A stretch of 64,000 nucleotides of DNA, from assembly GCF_001971705.1 (NCBI RefSeq), contig NZ_CP019327.1:1922001-1986000 (forward strand), in the 5' to 3' direction. Source of the DNA: Natronorubrum daqingense. Lineage in GTDB: Archaea > Halobacteriota > Halobacteria > Halobacteriales > Natrialbaceae. The position numbers and the translations under genes were made by a program. Below are positions 27,733 through 37,845 of the stretch, piece by piece. The notes under the pieces were generated by a model that saw nothing but the letters and a program-made list of their open reading frames with translations, was not told the origin of the DNA and did no database searches. The first letter of the stretch is position 1. Each line of letters begins with the position of its first letter.

Positions 27733-29631
27733 ATGAACAAGGAACACGACTCACGCGGCCCGTCGCGACGATGGCTCTTGAGCACAGTCGGCGTGGCGTC
27801 GGCCGCGCTTGCAGGGTGCACGGACATATTGTCCGACGAGGGGTCCGGTGACGACGCAGACGGCGAGGGGTCTGACGACTCAGGGAGCGACTCGAGCGGC
27901 GATGGCTCCGCACAGTGGCCTGCGATCGAGGCGGGCGAACAGCTCTCCGATTTCGAGGATCTCGACGAGTGGTTCCCACAGAACAGCGAACTCTCGGCGG
28001 CCGAGGACGAGGCGCGAATCGGTTCACAGGCGGCCGTCGTCGAGAGCGACGGTCGCGAGGCCAGAATCGACATGCGCCTCGACGGGATCGACCTCGAGGA
28101 GTGGGACGTCTCGCTGGCCGTGAAGCCGGAGGCGGCAGACCAGATCGTCGTCGAATTCCTCGCGCCGGATCGAGACGCGCGTCTCAACACCGTCAGAACG
28201 GTACCGGACGGCTACGAGGGCTGGTTCCGCCTCGACTGTGGCTACGAGCACAAACCCGAGGGCGAACCCGATCTCTCGAACGTCACGCGGATCAACGTCG
28301 TTGCGGTCGGTTCGGAAGACGGCGAGACGCGGATGCTCGTCGACGACCTCCGACGGACGGAGGCGGCCGACAACGGGAAAGCCATCCTCGCATTCTACGG
28401 CGGCTACGACTCCCACTACGATATTGCCGCGGAGATGCTCGAGGAGCGCGACTGGACGGCGGCCGTGCCGATGAGTCCCGACCAGATCGGTGCGGACGGA
28501 CGGATGGGCCTCGAGGAGCTACAGGACCTCCAGGATCGCGGCTGGGACGTCTGTTCGCATCCCCAAATTTCGACCCCGCTGCCCGAAATGCCCGAGGACC
28601 GCCAGCGGGACGTTCTCGAGACGAATCGCGACTCGCTCGAGGATAACGGCTTCGAAGACGGTGCCAGACACCTGTTCGTTCCCGACGACCGAATGGACGA
28701 GACGACCGTCGAGGTTGCCAGGGATGTTCACGACTCGGCCTTTCTCTTTGGCTCCTGTCCGAGCGGCGTCCCGCCGACGGGCATGCATACGATTCCGCTC
28801 ATCTGGGGACCGGCGCTCCACAACGGCGTTCGGCGACACATCAACCTCGCCGATCAGTACAACCAGTTGACCGTCATGGAGGTCCCGCGAATCGTGGATG
28901 AGGAGGACGTCGACGTCGACGAGAATCGGATGTCCCTCGACGACTTCGAGCACCTGCTCAACCACATCGAACACCGCGGACTCGACGTCATCACGCCCTC
29001 GGATCTCGTCGACGGGACGTACGAAAGCGACGAGGAGGACGAAGACCACGACGACGGCCGACCGGACGGCACTATCCTCGAGGAGGGCCAGGCCTACGAG
29101 TTCGACGACACCGGCTCGACGACCGAATCAGGAGTCGACCTCGAAGAAGGCGTCGCTTCCGCGAGCTTCACGCACGACGGCGACGACGAGTTCGTCGTCG
29201 AATTGGTAGCAGACGGCGGCGGAAGCGACGTGACGCTGGTGACCACCGACGGAAACACGGCCGGCGAGTCGATCGCAGCGGTCGAGGAGGGCTCCTACGG
29301 CCTCGAGATCCAGGCCGACGGCGAGTGGACTATCGACCTCTCGCAACCGGAAGTTCACGCCGACGACCTCGACGAACTCGGCGTGGAGGCCAGCGGAACG
29401 GGCTCGTCGTTCGTCGGGCCGATCTGGGCCGAAGACGACGTTCGACTCGAGGTGGCTCACGACGGCGACGGCGAGTTCCTCGTCGACGGCTACGACGCGG
29501 ACGGCGCCAGCGAATCGATCGTGAGCGACACGGGATCCTTCGACAGTTCGCGCTCGTTCAGTGCCGGCGGAACCGTCTGGATCAACGTCGAAGCGGACGG
29601 CGACTGGTCGCTCGAGGCCAGCGACGCCTAA
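27733..29631 (+). CDS. Tat-exported lipoprotein with polysaccharide deacetylase domain
   Basis: 632 residues. The N-terminus has a twin-arginine signal (SRRWLLSTVGVASAALAGC) whose Cys is a lipobox, so the protein is exported folded and anchored outside. An acidic Ser/Gly/Asp linker follows. Residues about 55-205 form a jelly-roll-like carbohydrate-binding region. Residues about 215-430 resemble a NodB-type deacetylase (AILAFYGGYDSHYDIA, then DVCSHPQIS), though the usual DD pair is altered. The last 190 residues are two beta-sandwich-like repeats rich in Asp/Glu. It probably acts on surface or environmental polysaccharide. Confidence 0.8.
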   Translation: MNKEHDSRGPSRRWLLSTVGVASAALAGCTDILSDEGSGDDADGEGSDDSGSDSSGDGSAQWPAIEAGEQLSDFEDLDEWFPQNSELSAAEDEARIGSQAAVVESDGREARIDMRLDGIDLEEWDVSLAVKPEAADQIVVEFLAPDRDARLNTVRTVPDGYEGWFRLDCGYEHKPEGEPDLSNVTRINVVAVGSEDGETRMLVDDLRRTEAADNGKAILAFYGGYDSHYDIAAEMLEERDWTAAVPMSPDQIGADGRMGLEELQDLQDRGWDVCSHPQISTPLPEMPEDRQRDVLETNRDSLEDNGFEDGARHLFVPDDRMDETTVEVARDVHDSAFLFGSCPSGVPPTGMHTIPLIWGPALHNGVRRHINLADQYNQLTVMEVPRIVDEEDVDVDENRMSLDDFEHLLNHIEHRGLDVITPSDLVDGTYESDEEDEDHDDGRPDGTILEEGQAYEFDDTGSTTESGVDLEEGVASASFTHDGDDEFVVELVADGGGSDVTLVTTDGNTAGESIAAVEEGSYGLEIQADGEWTIDLSQPEVHADDLDELGVEASGTGSSFVGPIWAEDDVRLEVAHDGDGEFLVDGYDADGASESIVSDTGSFDSSRSFSAGGTVWINVEADGDWSLEASDA

Positions 29632-29682
29632 CTTCGCCCGGTCGCGAGCAGTTCCGCGTTACAGCACCGCGAGCATTCCTCG

Positions 29683-30795
29683 CTACAGAACCGACTCGAG
29701 TCGGTTCAGGAAGTCACCGGGAACCTCGACGTGTGGCGCGTGGCCCGTCTTGCCGAAGACAACCTCCTCGAACTCGCCGCCGGCGTCGGCGTACTCCTCG
29801 AGGGCCGCGCGCGTCTGGTCGACCATCGGCTGGGGCGGGAACACCTCCTCGCCGGGCCAGTCGGGAACCGTTCCCATCCGTCCGAGCGTGCCCACGTCGA
29901 ACAGCGACTCATTCGAGACGATCTGGTCCGAATCGCCGCGTAGCCAGAGCACGGGTGGTTTCTCGTCGGGGTCGATGTCGGTAATTTGCTCGAGCGAACA
30001 GTACTTCGGCGAGATGGCGTTGTTGACGCCGGCGTCTCCGGGGGCGACGCCCGGCCAGTTCTCGCTCTGCGTCGCGTTTCCGGGGTAGTTCTCCGCACCG
30101 GTGACGGTGTCGAGCATCCCCGTCAGGTACGACTCCTCGCGTTCGGTATCGAACGTGTGACTCGGAGCGACGTAGTACGTCCGCAGAATCTTTCGCGGCG
30201 AGGCCTCGCCTCCTTCGCTTCGATCCCGATCCGCCAGTCCGCTCACGAACGCGTCGTTTCCGAGCCCCCCGCCGGAGCCGGCGTAATCCTCGAAGCAGGG
30301 CGTTCCGTCCTCGCCTTTCGTCCCGCCGAACCCGTACGGCGAGAGAGGGTTCACCAGTACGAGCGAGTCCACGTCCCCGGGGTTGTCGATCGCGTATCGC
30401 ATCGCGACGCCGCCGCCGTTGGACCACCCGACGAGCGTGAACGGTGTCCCGAGGTCGAGTTCAGAAACCAACGCCCGAAGGTCGGCCTCGAAATCGCCCA
30501 GCCCGTTAGTGGCGTCGACCGGTTTCGTCTCCGAATCGCCGTAGCCTCGCAAGTCGGGTGCGATGGCTCGATACCGCTCCGGCAGCGAACTTATGACGTC
30601 TTCGAAAAATCGCGAGGAAGAGACGTTTCCGTGGAGAAAGACGACTGTCGAATCGGTGTCTACCGCTTCGCGTTCGCCGCCCGTTTCCCCGGCTCCAGTT
30701 CCCCCACCAGACTCGAGGTAGTGCGTCTCGAGACGGTCGGTCGTGACGCTGCGTGAGGCAACCCCCTCGAGGGTATCGTCTCGCGTTCGTGTCAT
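29683..30795 (-). CDS. Alpha/beta hydrolase
   Basis: 370 residues from ATG 30795. Oxyanion motif FLHGNVSSS lies near residue 53, DLRGYGDS near 82, and the nucleophile elbow GWSNGGG near 125. A C-terminal GKTGHAPHVEVP supplies the catalytic His. A long insertion (about 150-235) forms a lid typical of haloalkane-dehalogenase- or epoxide-hydrolase-like enzymes. There is no signal peptide. The substrate cannot be told. It is convergent with the deacetylase gene and lies just after the phosphatase gene on the same strand. Confidence 0.8.
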   Translation of the reverse strand: MTRTRDDTLEGVASRSVTTDRLETHYLESGGGTGAGETGGEREAVDTDSTVVFLHGNVSSSRFFEDVISSLPERYRAIAPDLRGYGDSETKPVDATNGLGDFEADLRALVSELDLGTPFTLVGWSNGGGVAMRYAIDNPGDVDSLVLVNPLSPYGFGGTKGEDGTPCFEDYAGSGGGLGNDAFVSGLADRDRSEGGEASPRKILRTYYVAPSHTFDTEREESYLTGMLDTVTGAENYPGNATQSENWPGVAPGDAGVNNAISPKYCSLEQITDIDPDEKPPVLWLRGDSDQIVSNESLFDVGTLGRMGTVPDWPGEEVFPPQPMVDQTRAALEEYADAGGEFEEVVFGKTGHAPHVEVPGDFLNRLESVL

Positions 30796-30849
30796 ACCCG
30801 CGGTACCACGTGCCCCCTGATAACGTTCCGTCCGGCAGAGCGCCGGCCT

Positions 30850-31344
30850 TTACAGTCGGTCGAGTAACTCGAGCAGTTCGGCTTCGGTCGCGTTTCCGTC
30901 CCGAATCGCCTCTCTGGGTGCCCGTGGCCACGGCCTGGTCTCGACGGCCTCGAGCGCGGCCTCGGGCGCGTATCCTCGATCACCGACCAGCCAGCCGGCG
31001 GCGACGACCCCCGTCCGACCGAGGCCGGCGTTGCAGTGAATCGCGACGTTCTCGCCCGCAGCCGTCTGCCGACCGAGGATATCGACGGCACTCTCGAGGC
31101 GCTCGAGATCGGGGAGGTGACGGTCTCGAATCGGAACGTGGGCGGTTTCGAACGCGTCGTCGTACGCCGCCGGACAACCCCACCGACCCGCCTCGCGCTC
31201 GGAGAGTAAGCAGACGACGCCGGAGACGTTACGAGTCCGGAGAATCTCGCGCCACTCCTCGAGGTCGCCCCCGAGGTGGCCGGGCCGACAGGCTCCAAAA
31301 AGCGGTTCGTCCTCGACGATCCGGCCGAAATTCGCGCTCGTCAT
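30850..31344 (-). CDS. Dual-specificity/tyrosine phosphatase-like protein
   Basis: 164 residues from ATG 31344 (a GTG six codons earlier is possible). The cysteine phosphatase loop HCNAGLGRTG occurs near residues 100-110, with a preceding general-acid candidate in PIRDRHLPD. Its size matches small archaeal dual-specificity phosphatases. It probably dephosphorylates Ser/Thr/Tyr residues or a small phosphorylated molecule. It is about 55 bp upstream of the hydrolase gene and may be cotranscribed. Confidence 0.85.
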   Translation of the reverse strand: MTSANFGRIVEDEPLFGACRPGHLGGDLEEWREILRTRNVSGVVCLLSEREAGRWGCPAAYDDAFETAHVPIRDRHLPDLERLESAVDILGRQTAAGENVAIHCNAGLGRTGVVAAGWLVGDRGYAPEAALEAVETRPWPRAPREAIRDGNATEAELLELLDRL

Positions 31345-31507
31345 TGGGTGAATTGTCACCACAGAGACGACGCAGTGACTTTACTGTTGATACCACCGGA
31401 ATACCCTGCCCCACTCAACCACTCCTGCCCGCTTCGCTATCCGTCGTGAGCGAGCGCCGACTCAGAAAAGCGAATCCGCCCCAATAACCAAAACGAGAGT
31501 CGTTCGA

Positions 31508-32491
31508 CTACAGTCGCTCGATAATCGCGTCCGTCACGTCGTCGGTCGACGCGTCGCCGCCGAGGTCGGGCGTTCGTGGCCCCTCCTCGAGCGTCGCTTC
31601 GACGGCCTCGTGAACCGCGTGGGCCTGCTCGTCGTAGCCCAGGAACTCGAGCATCATCGCAGCCGAGATGATCGTCGCAGCCGGGTTCGCGACGCCCTCG
31701 CCGGCGATGTCGGGTGCGGTGCCGTGGACGGGCTCGAACAACCCGCGCTCGGAGCCGACGTTCGCCGATGGGAGCAAGCCGAGGCCGCCGACGAGGCCGG
31801 CGGCGAGATCGGAAAGCACGTCGCCCGCGAGGTTCGGACAGGCGATCACGTCGAACTGCTCGGGCTCGAGACAGACGCGCGTCGCGAAGGCGTCCATCAG
31901 CACCTCGTCGGTCTCGACGCCGTTCTCGTCGGCGACCGATTTGATGGTGTCCCGAAAGACGCCGTCCGTCTCGCGCATGACGTTCGCTTTGTGAACGATG
32001 GTGAAGCCGTCGTGGTCGTCGGACTCCGACACGTACTCGCAGGCGAACTCGCCGAGCTCCGCCGAAGCCGACTCGGTGACGACGCGCGTCAGCGTCGCGA
32101 CGTCCTCGGTGAGTCGATCCTCGTGACCCGCGTAGACGCCCTCGGTGTTCTCGCGCAGGAAGACGAGATCCGTCTCGGGACGAACGGCGTCGATCCCCGG
32201 GTACGCCTTCGCGGGACGGATGTTGACGAACGAGTCCACGGCGTCCCGAAGCGGGAGGATGACGTCCGCCGCCGTCTCGCCGGCCGCACCGAACAGCGTC
32301 GCGTCGGCCGACGCCGCGAGGTCGTAGGTCTCCTGTGGCAGCGCCTCGCCGGTCGCTTCTTTTAGCGAATCACCCGCGTCGGCCTCGACGAACTCGAAGT
32401 CGATCTCGAGTGCCTCGAGTACGTCGACGGCGGCTGGCGTGACTTCCTTCCCGATTCCGTCGCCCGGAATGACGGCGATTTCGTGAGTCAT
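31508..32491 (-). CDS. leuB: 3-isopropylmalate dehydrogenase
   Basis: 327 residues from ATG 32491. It opens with [13 protein letters not shown], has the substrate/metal region [11 protein letters not shown] near 120-130, and ends the Rossmann-like core with [13 protein letters not shown] near 265. LeuB oxidises and decarboxylates 3-isopropylmalate with NAD in leucine synthesis. Isocitrate/isopropylmalate dehydrogenases share these motifs, but the small size and cluster with leuC-leuD favour LeuB. It is the last gene of the minus-strand branched-chain cluster, separated from leuD by a transporter gene. Confidence 0.9.
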   Translation of the reverse strand: MTHEIAVIPGDGIGKEVTPAAVDVLEALEIDFEFVEADAGDSLKEATGEALPQETYDLAASADATLFGAAGETAADVILPLRDAVDSFVNIRPAKAYPGIDAVRPETDLVFLRENTEGVYAGHEDRLTEDVATLTRVVTESASAELGEFACEYVSESDDHDGFTIVHKANVMRETDGVFRDTIKSVADENGVETDEVLMDAFATRVCLEPEQFDVIACPNLAGDVLSDLAAGLVGGLGLLPSANVGSERGLFEPVHGTAPDIAGEGVANPAATIISAAMMLEFLGYDEQAHAVHEAVEATLEEGPRTPDLGGDASTDDVTDAIIERL

Positions 32492-32632
32492 GTGCAACCA
32501 TCTCGCGGGGTACAAAAAGAGGGTATCGATACCGCGATCCGAACTCGAGTGGAGCACCGCTCGACGTTCGGACGTGCGGAGAAAAACGCGCTATCGTGAG
32601 CGCTACCGAGGCGAAAATCGACGACACGCCGC

Positions 32633-33547
32633 TCAAGCGTATCCGAGACCGCTCGAGAGTCCTACTGCCTCAGCAATCGCACGCCGCTTGAGCAGGACGA
32701 ACCCGACGGCGACCAGCGCGAATCCGCCGATCGTCAACGCGCTGATCTCCTCGCCGAGCACGACGACGCCGGCGACCGTCGCCACAACGGGTACCAGATA
32801 CCCGATCAGCGCCGCCTCGAACGCACCGTGGGTCTCGAGGATCGAGAAGTAGATCACGAAGGCGATCGCAGTCGCGAAGATTCCGAGGTAGAGCAGCGCG
32901 CCGAGCGACGCCGCGTCGAGCACGTCAGCGCTCGGGAACTCGCCGGTGCCCAGGCTCACGACGTGGAGGACGACGGCGCCGACGAGCATCGACCAGCCGA
33001 CCAGCGGGAGCTGTGGGAGCGTCGGTCCGGCGCGCTGGATCAGGACGCCGCCGAGTGCGACGCTACAGACCTGTCCGACGACGAGCAGCCGCGCGGCCGT
33101 ATCGCCGGCCAGCAGATTTCCAGGGTCGGGTTGGACGATCAGCCCGACGCCCAGGAAGCCGACTGCAGCGCCGGCGGCGCCGACCCCCGAGAGGCGTTCA
33201 CCGAGCAGCGGGATCGCCCACAACGCGGTGACGATCGGCACGAGCCCTTGCAGGATCGCGGCGACGCCGCTCGGGACGGTCTGCTGGCCGAGAAAGAGCA
33301 GTCCGTTGCCCGCGACGAGGAAGACGCCGCCGCCGGCAATCGCCGCCAGGTCGTTTCGCGCGCTCGGCCGCCAGTCATCGACGCGATAGACGGCCACGGC
33401 GAGCAACAACACCGCCGCGATATCGTAGCGCACGGCGGCGAAGAGCAACGGCGGAAGCGACTCGAGACCGATCGAAATCGCCGGGAAGGAGAGTCCCCAG
33501 AGAACGGCCAACGACAGGAACAACGCGACATCAGCGTTCCGAGACAC
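32633..33547 (-). CDS. EamA/DMT-family transporter
   Basis: 304 residues from a GTG at 33547. Ten hydrophobic helices in two repeats (ALFLSLAVLWGLSFPAI at the start; FVIYFSILETHGAFEAALIGY in the second repeat) are typical of drug/metabolite transporters. Many such proteins export amino acids or metabolites. It lies between leuD and leuB on the same strand, so export of a branched-chain amino acid or intermediate is plausible but not shown. About 200 bp before it, to the leuD stop, hold no other gene. Confidence 0.85.
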   Translation of the reverse strand: MSRNADVALFLSLAVLWGLSFPAISIGLESLPPLLFAAVRYDIAAVLLLAVAVYRVDDWRPSARNDLAAIAGGGVFLVAGNGLLFLGQQTVPSGVAAILQGLVPIVTALWAIPLLGERLSGVGAAGAAVGFLGVGLIVQPDPGNLLAGDTAARLLVVGQVCSVALGGVLIQRAGPTLPQLPLVGWSMLVGAVVLHVVSLGTGEFPSADVLDAASLGALLYLGIFATAIAFVIYFSILETHGAFEAALIGYLVPVVATVAGVVVLGEEISALTIGGFALVAVGFVLLKRRAIAEAVGLSSGLGYA

Positions 33548-33748
33548 ACGCGCTATTTGGGCGGTCGGCCGAAATCGATGTCGGTGGGTGCCTCGTTCTG
33601 CCGGTTTCGGCGTGCTACCACTGAGTGTGACAGACGGAGGCGCTCGCTCGAGCGGACGCGAACAGCGGTGAAAACGACGGTGAAAGCGAGAACGGTGAAA
33701 AGGAAATGACGGACGAACTCGAGCGAGTATCGAGTCCGTCGCTCGAAT

Positions 33749-34390
33749 CTATTCGGCTTCCGGAATCGCGTCGTCGGTGACGTACGGCAGCTCCCGTGCC
33801 TTCTCGCTGACCGCACCGGCGTTGGACTTCATCAGCGCCGTCGTGTCCCAGACGCCCTCGACGAGGGCCTTGCGCTGGGCGTCGTCGACGGTAACGTCGA
33901 TCGTCTCTCCGCCGTAGGTTACCTCCTCGGCTCCCACGTCGATATCGATCTCGCCGTCGGGATTCGCATCGACCCACTCCTGGAGCTCCTCGATGGTCTC
34001 GCTGTCTGCCGTGACGGTTGGAATACCGAGTGCCAGACAGTTACCCGCGAAGATCTCGGCGAAGCTCTCGCCGATGATCGCGTCGATTCCCCAGCGCATC
34101 AGGGCCTGTGGCGCGTGCTCTCTCGAGGAGCCACAGCCGAAGTTGCTGTTGACGACCATCACCGAAGAGTCCTGGAATCGATCCTCGTTGAACGGGTGTT
34201 CCTTCTGGTTGTCGTCGTCGTCAAATCGGACGTCGAAAAACGCGAACTCGCCGAGTCCGTCGAACGTGACGACCTTCATAAACCGCGCGGGGATGATCTG
34301 GTCGGTGTCGATGTCGTTGCCCCGGATCGGAACGCCCGAGCCGGAGACGGCCTCGACTTCCGGAATTTCGACCTCGTCAGTTCCAGTCAT
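33749..34390 (-). CDS. leuD: 3-isopropylmalate dehydratase small subunit
   Basis: 213 residues. It includes the swivelling-domain motif [14 protein letters not shown] near residues 85-100 and [12 protein letters not shown] near 25-35, both conserved in LeuD. It pairs with LeuC to isomerise 2- to 3-isopropylmalate. Its start overlaps the leuC stop by 4 nt, ensuring equal production of the subunits. Confidence 0.92.
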   Translation of the reverse strand: MTGTDEVEIPEVEAVSGSGVPIRGNDIDTDQIIPARFMKVVTFDGLGEFAFFDVRFDDDDNQKEHPFNEDRFQDSSVMVVNSNFGCGSSREHAPQALMRWGIDAIIGESFAEIFAGNCLALGIPTVTADSETIEELQEWVDANPDGEIDIDVGAEEVTYGGETIDVTVDDAQRKALVEGVWDTTALMKSNAGAVSEKARELPYVTDDAIPEAE

Positions 34391-35808
34391 GCCGTCTGCA
34401 CCCCCTTCAGGTCGCGCACGTCAGAGACTTCCCCGTTGATCGCGGCCGCGGCGACCATCCGCGGGTTCATCAGGACGGTGCGTCCGTCCTTGCTGCCCTG
34501 CCGACCGACGAAGTTGCGGTTCGAGGAGGAAGCACAGGCCTCGTCGCCCTCGAGTTGGTCCTCGTTCATGCCCAGACACATCGAACAACCGGCGTTGCGC
34601 CACTCGAAGCCGGCCTCCTCGAAGGTATCTTTGAGCCCTTCCTTCTCTGCGGTCTCCTGGACGCGTTGGCTGCCGGGGACGACCAGTGCGCGAACGTCGT
34701 CGTCGACCTGCCGGCCCTCGACGATTTCGGCCGCGCGACGCAGGTCCGGTAGGCGAGCGTTCGTACAGGAACCGAGGAAGGCGACGTCGATGTCGTAGCC
34801 CTCCATCGTCTCGCCGGGGTCGACGCGCATGTGCTCCTGTGCGCGTTCGGCCGTGGCCTCCTTGTCAGCGGGCAGGTCCTCGGGCGCTGGAATCGAGTCC
34901 GTGATACCGATTCCCTGTCCCGGCGTCGTGCCCCAGGTGACGACCGGCTCGAGTTCGTCCGCGTCGATGTGGACGACGTCGTCGTACTCTGCCGTCTCGT
35001 CGCTCGCGATCGACTCCCAGTAGGGTTTGAGTTCCTCGAACTCCTCGGGGTTCTCCTGGAAGTAGTCGGTCTCCTCGAGCCACTCGTAGGTGGTCTCGTC
35101 GGGGTTGACGTAGCCCGCACGTGCCCCACCTTCGATCGACATGTTACAGATCGACATCCGCCCCTCCATCCCGAGGTTCTCGATGGCCTCGCCGGCGTAC
35201 TCGTAGACGTAGCCGACGCCGCCTTCGGTGCCCAGTCGGCTGATGATCTCGAGGATGACGTCCTTCGCCTCGACGCCGTCGCCGAGTTCGCCGTCGATCT
35301 GGATCTTGCGGACCTTCTGCTTCTCGAAGGCGAGAGTGCCCGTCGCGAGCACGTCCCGAATCTGGCTGGTCCCGATCCCGAACGCGAGCGCGCCGAACGC
35401 GCCGTGCGTCGAGGTGTGGCTGTCGCCACAGACGATCGTTTTGCCGGGTTGGGTGAGCCCCTGCTCCGGGCCGACGACGTGGACGATTCCCTGGTCGCCG
35501 CTGTTCGGGTCCGAGAACTCGATTCCGGCCTCGCGGACGTTCTCCTCGAGTTCGCTCATCATCTCTTCGGCCGCATCCTCTTCGTAGGGGCGAGACTGAT
35601 CCGCGGTCGGGATGATGTGATCGACCGTCGCGTGGGTGAGTTCGGGGTAGGCGACCTCGAGGTCGCGTTCCTCGAGCATCCCGAACGCTTGTGGACTCGT
35701 GACCTCGTGGATGAGGTGCAAGCCGACGAACAGCTGATCCTGTCCGGTCGGCAGCGTCGTCACCTTGTGGTGATCCCAGACCTTGTCGTACAGTGTTCCG
35801 TCGCTCAT
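34387..35808 (-). CDS. leuC: 3-isopropylmalate dehydratase large subunit
   Basis: 473 residues. It has the aconitase-family [4Fe-4S] ligands: a Cys in FLGSCTNAR near 348-352 and the pair C-S-M-C near 408-411. The substrate region [12 protein letters not shown] lies near 127-138. With LeuD it catalyses isopropylmalate isomerisation. It overlaps leuD downstream and a small acidic gene upstream, each by 4 nt. Confidence 0.93.
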   Translation of the reverse strand: MSDGTLYDKVWDHHKVTTLPTGQDQLFVGLHLIHEVTSPQAFGMLEERDLEVAYPELTHATVDHIIPTADQSRPYEEDAAEEMMSELEENVREAGIEFSDPNSGDQGIVHVVGPEQGLTQPGKTIVCGDSHTSTHGAFGALAFGIGTSQIRDVLATGTLAFEKQKVRKIQIDGELGDGVEAKDVILEIISRLGTEGGVGYVYEYAGEAIENLGMEGRMSICNMSIEGGARAGYVNPDETTYEWLEETDYFQENPEEFEELKPYWESIASDETAEYDDVVHIDADELEPVVTWGTTPGQGIGITDSIPAPEDLPADKEATAERAQEHMRVDPGETMEGYDIDVAFLGSCTNARLPDLRRAAEIVEGRQVDDDVRALVVPGSQRVQETAEKEGLKDTFEEAGFEWRNAGCSMCLGMNEDQLEGDEACASSSNRNFVGRQGSKDGRTVLMNPRMVAAAAINGEVSDVRDLKGVQTA

Positions 35809-36083
35809 TCCTCGTCCTCTACGGTTGGATTGCGCCCACGCTCGAAGACGCGATTCGCGTCGTCTGCATGTTGGGGCGGCGTATGTGTCACGTCTTTCAT
35901 CGTCTGTTCGTTCCCGTCCGCTGTCTCTTCCTCGTCGGTCGACTCCGACGGCGTCGCAGCCGGTTCGCCACCATCTGCGGCGACGATCGGTCCTCGGCTG
36001 AACAGCTGGCCGGCCGTCTTCCCCGTGTAGGGATTCGTGTGGCTGACGTCGGCCATCGCATCCGTGTGCTCGTTCTGACTCAT
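35805..36083 (-). CDS. Small acidic protein inside the ilv-leu operon
   Basis: 92 residues, very acidic and probably disordered in the middle (a run of Glu, Asp and Thr), with [16 protein letters not shown] near the N-terminus and [17 protein letters not shown] near the end. No family was recognised. It lies between ilvC and leuC, with 42 bp to ilvC and a 4-nt overlap with leuC, so it is cotranslated with the pathway enzymes. A role in assembly or regulation of the dehydratase is conceivable. Confidence 0.7.
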   Translation of the reverse strand: MSQNEHTDAMADVSHTNPYTGKTAGQLFSRGPIVAADGGEPAATPSESTDEEETADGNEQTMKDVTHTPPQHADDANRVFERGRNPTVEDEE

Positions 36084-36125
36084 GTTATTGTCGTCTCCTG
36101 ATGTTGTAACGCGGTTCTCGAGTCC

Positions 36126-37184
36126 CTAGTCGTCCGCCTGCACGCGAACGGACTCGTCTTCGTCGTCCGTTTCAGTGCCTTCATCGGCCCACGCGAACAG
36201 ATCGCGCAGTCGCTCGCCGACTTCTTCGATCTCGTGGTCCTTTTCGGCCTGTCGAAGCTGCGTGTAGCTCGGTCGGCCGGCCTGGTTCTCGACGATCCAT
36301 TCGCGCGTGAAGTCGCCGTTTTGGATCTCCTCGAGCGTCTCTTCCATGTTCTCGCGGACGTTCTCGTCGACGATCCGGTCGCCACGCGAGAGGCCGCCGT
36401 ACTCGGCGGTGTCGGAGACGGAATCCCACATCTCGGAGTGGCCACCTTCGTACATCAGATCGACGATGAGTTTGAGCTCGTTCAGGCACTCGAAATAGGC
36501 GATTTCGGGCGAATAGCCCGCGTCGACGAGCGTTTCGTAGCCGTGTTTGACCAACGAGGTGACGCCGCCACAGAGGACGGCCTGCTCACCGAAGAGGTCG
36601 GACTCGACTTCTTCCCGGAACGTCGTCTCGATGACGCCAGCGCGGGTACACCCGATTGCCTTCGCGTACGCGAGTGCGCGCTCGTCTGCCTCGCCCGTTT
36701 CGTCTTGATAGACTGCGAGCAGACCGGGCGTGCCCTCGTCGTTCTCATAGTTTCGGCGAACGAGGTGGCCCGGGCTCTTCGGTGCGACCATCGTCACGTC
36801 GACGCCTTCTGGCGGCTGAATCTGGTTGTAGTGAATGTTCAGTCCGTGTGCGAACTGGAGTGTTTGACCCGACTCGAGGTTCGGTTCGATGGCGTTCTCG
36901 TAGACGTCCGCCTGAACGGTGTCGGGGACGAGGACGGACACGTATGAGGCCTGTTTGACTGCGTCGGCTGGCGTCGTCACGGTCAGGCCGTCCGCTTCAG
37001 CGGCCGAGCGCGAGGAAGAATCCTCGCGCAGGCCGACGACCACGTCGATACCGCTTTCGTGAAGATTGAGCGCGTGTGCGTGTCCCTGGCTGCCGTAGCC
37101 CAGTACGGCCACGGTCTCGTCGTCGAGCGTCGATACGTCTGCGTCGTCGTCGTAGTAGATGTCGGTGGTGAATTCGTCAGTCAT
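36126..37184 (-). CDS. ilvC: Ketol-acid reductoisomerase
   Basis: 352 residues from ATG 37184. The NADPH-binding loop [15 protein letters not shown] is at about 23-37, the catalytic region [11 protein letters not shown] near 130, and the C-terminal knotted domain has [10 protein letters not shown] and [20 protein letters not shown]. It is a class I enzyme in length, converting acetolactate to dihydroxyisovalerate. Its start overlaps the ilvN stop by 8 nt. The C-terminal tail of acidic residues is a halophilic addition. Confidence 0.93.
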   Translation of the reverse strand: MTDEFTTDIYYDDDADVSTLDDETVAVLGYGSQGHAHALNLHESGIDVVVGLREDSSSRSAAEADGLTVTTPADAVKQASYVSVLVPDTVQADVYENAIEPNLESGQTLQFAHGLNIHYNQIQPPEGVDVTMVAPKSPGHLVRRNYENDEGTPGLLAVYQDETGEADERALAYAKAIGCTRAGVIETTFREEVESDLFGEQAVLCGGVTSLVKHGYETLVDAGYSPEIAYFECLNELKLIVDLMYEGGHSEMWDSVSDTAEYGGLSRGDRIVDENVRENMEETLEEIQNGDFTREWIVENQAGRPSYTQLRQAEKDHEIEEVGERLRDLFAWADEGTETDDEDESVRVQADD

Positions 37185-37845
37185 CGGTTTGTGGTTGTGC
37201 GTTCGGTTGTTGGTTCGCCTCGTCGGCGGTCGATACCGTCGAACTGGCCGCGGCCGTGTCGTCCGTGCCACGCGCCAGCGCCGTCAACCCGGTCCGAGAG
37301 ATCTCTCGAATTCCAAATTGGGTGAACGTCTCGATCGCCGCGTCGATCTTCTGGCGCGCACCCGTCACCTCGAACGTTGCTGATTCGGGACTCGAGTCGA
37401 CCGTCTTCGCGCCGTACATATCCGCGACAGCGGCGACCTGATCCGGACGCTCGGCGTTGACCTTGATCAAGGCTAGCTCCCGGCGCATCGCGTCGGGCTC
37501 GAGCTCGCGCACGGCGATCACCGGCACCAGCTTTCGCAGCTGTTTTTTGATCTGGTCGATACCGGGATCGGGTTCTTCGACGACGACCGTGATTCGAGCA
37601 CGGTTCTCGTCTTCGTCCTCGGTAGGCCCGACGGTCAGACTCTCGATGTTGAACTGCCGCCTCGAGAACAGTCCCGAGACGTCAGAGAGCACGCCGGGTT
37701 CGTGTTCGACCAGCGCCGAAATGACGGTGCGTCGAGGTTCGCGTTTCGCCTCGACTTCGGGGTCGATGCGAATGCCCTGTTTGTTTCGCCGGCCGGCCGG
37801 CGTCGGTCGCTCCTCCGGGGTCGGGCCGTCGAGACCCCGTTTCAT
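37177..37845 (-). CDS. ilvN: Acetolactate synthase regulatory subunit
   Basis: 222 residues from ATG 37845. After a basic N-terminal extension, an ACT domain begins at about residue 40 ([20 protein letters not shown]) with the NIESLTVGP strand; the second domain contains [11 protein letters not shown]. It binds valine-type effectors and controls IlvB. The C-terminus (about 190-222) is low-complexity, rich in Thr/Ala/Gln. It overlaps ilvB by 4 nt and ilvC by 8 nt. Confidence 0.92.
   Translation of the reverse strand: MKRGLDGPTPEERPTPAGRRNKQGIRIDPEVEAKREPRRTVISALVEHEPGVLSDVSGLFSRRQFNIESLTVGPTEDEDENRARITVVVEEPDPGIDQIKKQLRKLVPVIAVRELEPDAMRRELALIKVNAERPDQVAAVADMYGAKTVDSSPESATFEVTGARQKIDAAIETFTQFGIREISRTGLTALARGTDDTAAASSTVSTADEANQQPNAQPQTDD

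Noticed and set aside
32828-33709. 293-codon open frame opposite the EamA gene
   Set aside because: The translation is Arg/Asp/Glu-rich low-complexity, typical of antisense frames in GC-rich halophile DNA; the opposite strand has clear membrane helices.
34831-36030. 399-codon open frame opposite leuC
   Set aside because: Mirror of the leuC reading frame; the opposite strand has the full aconitase-family motifs.
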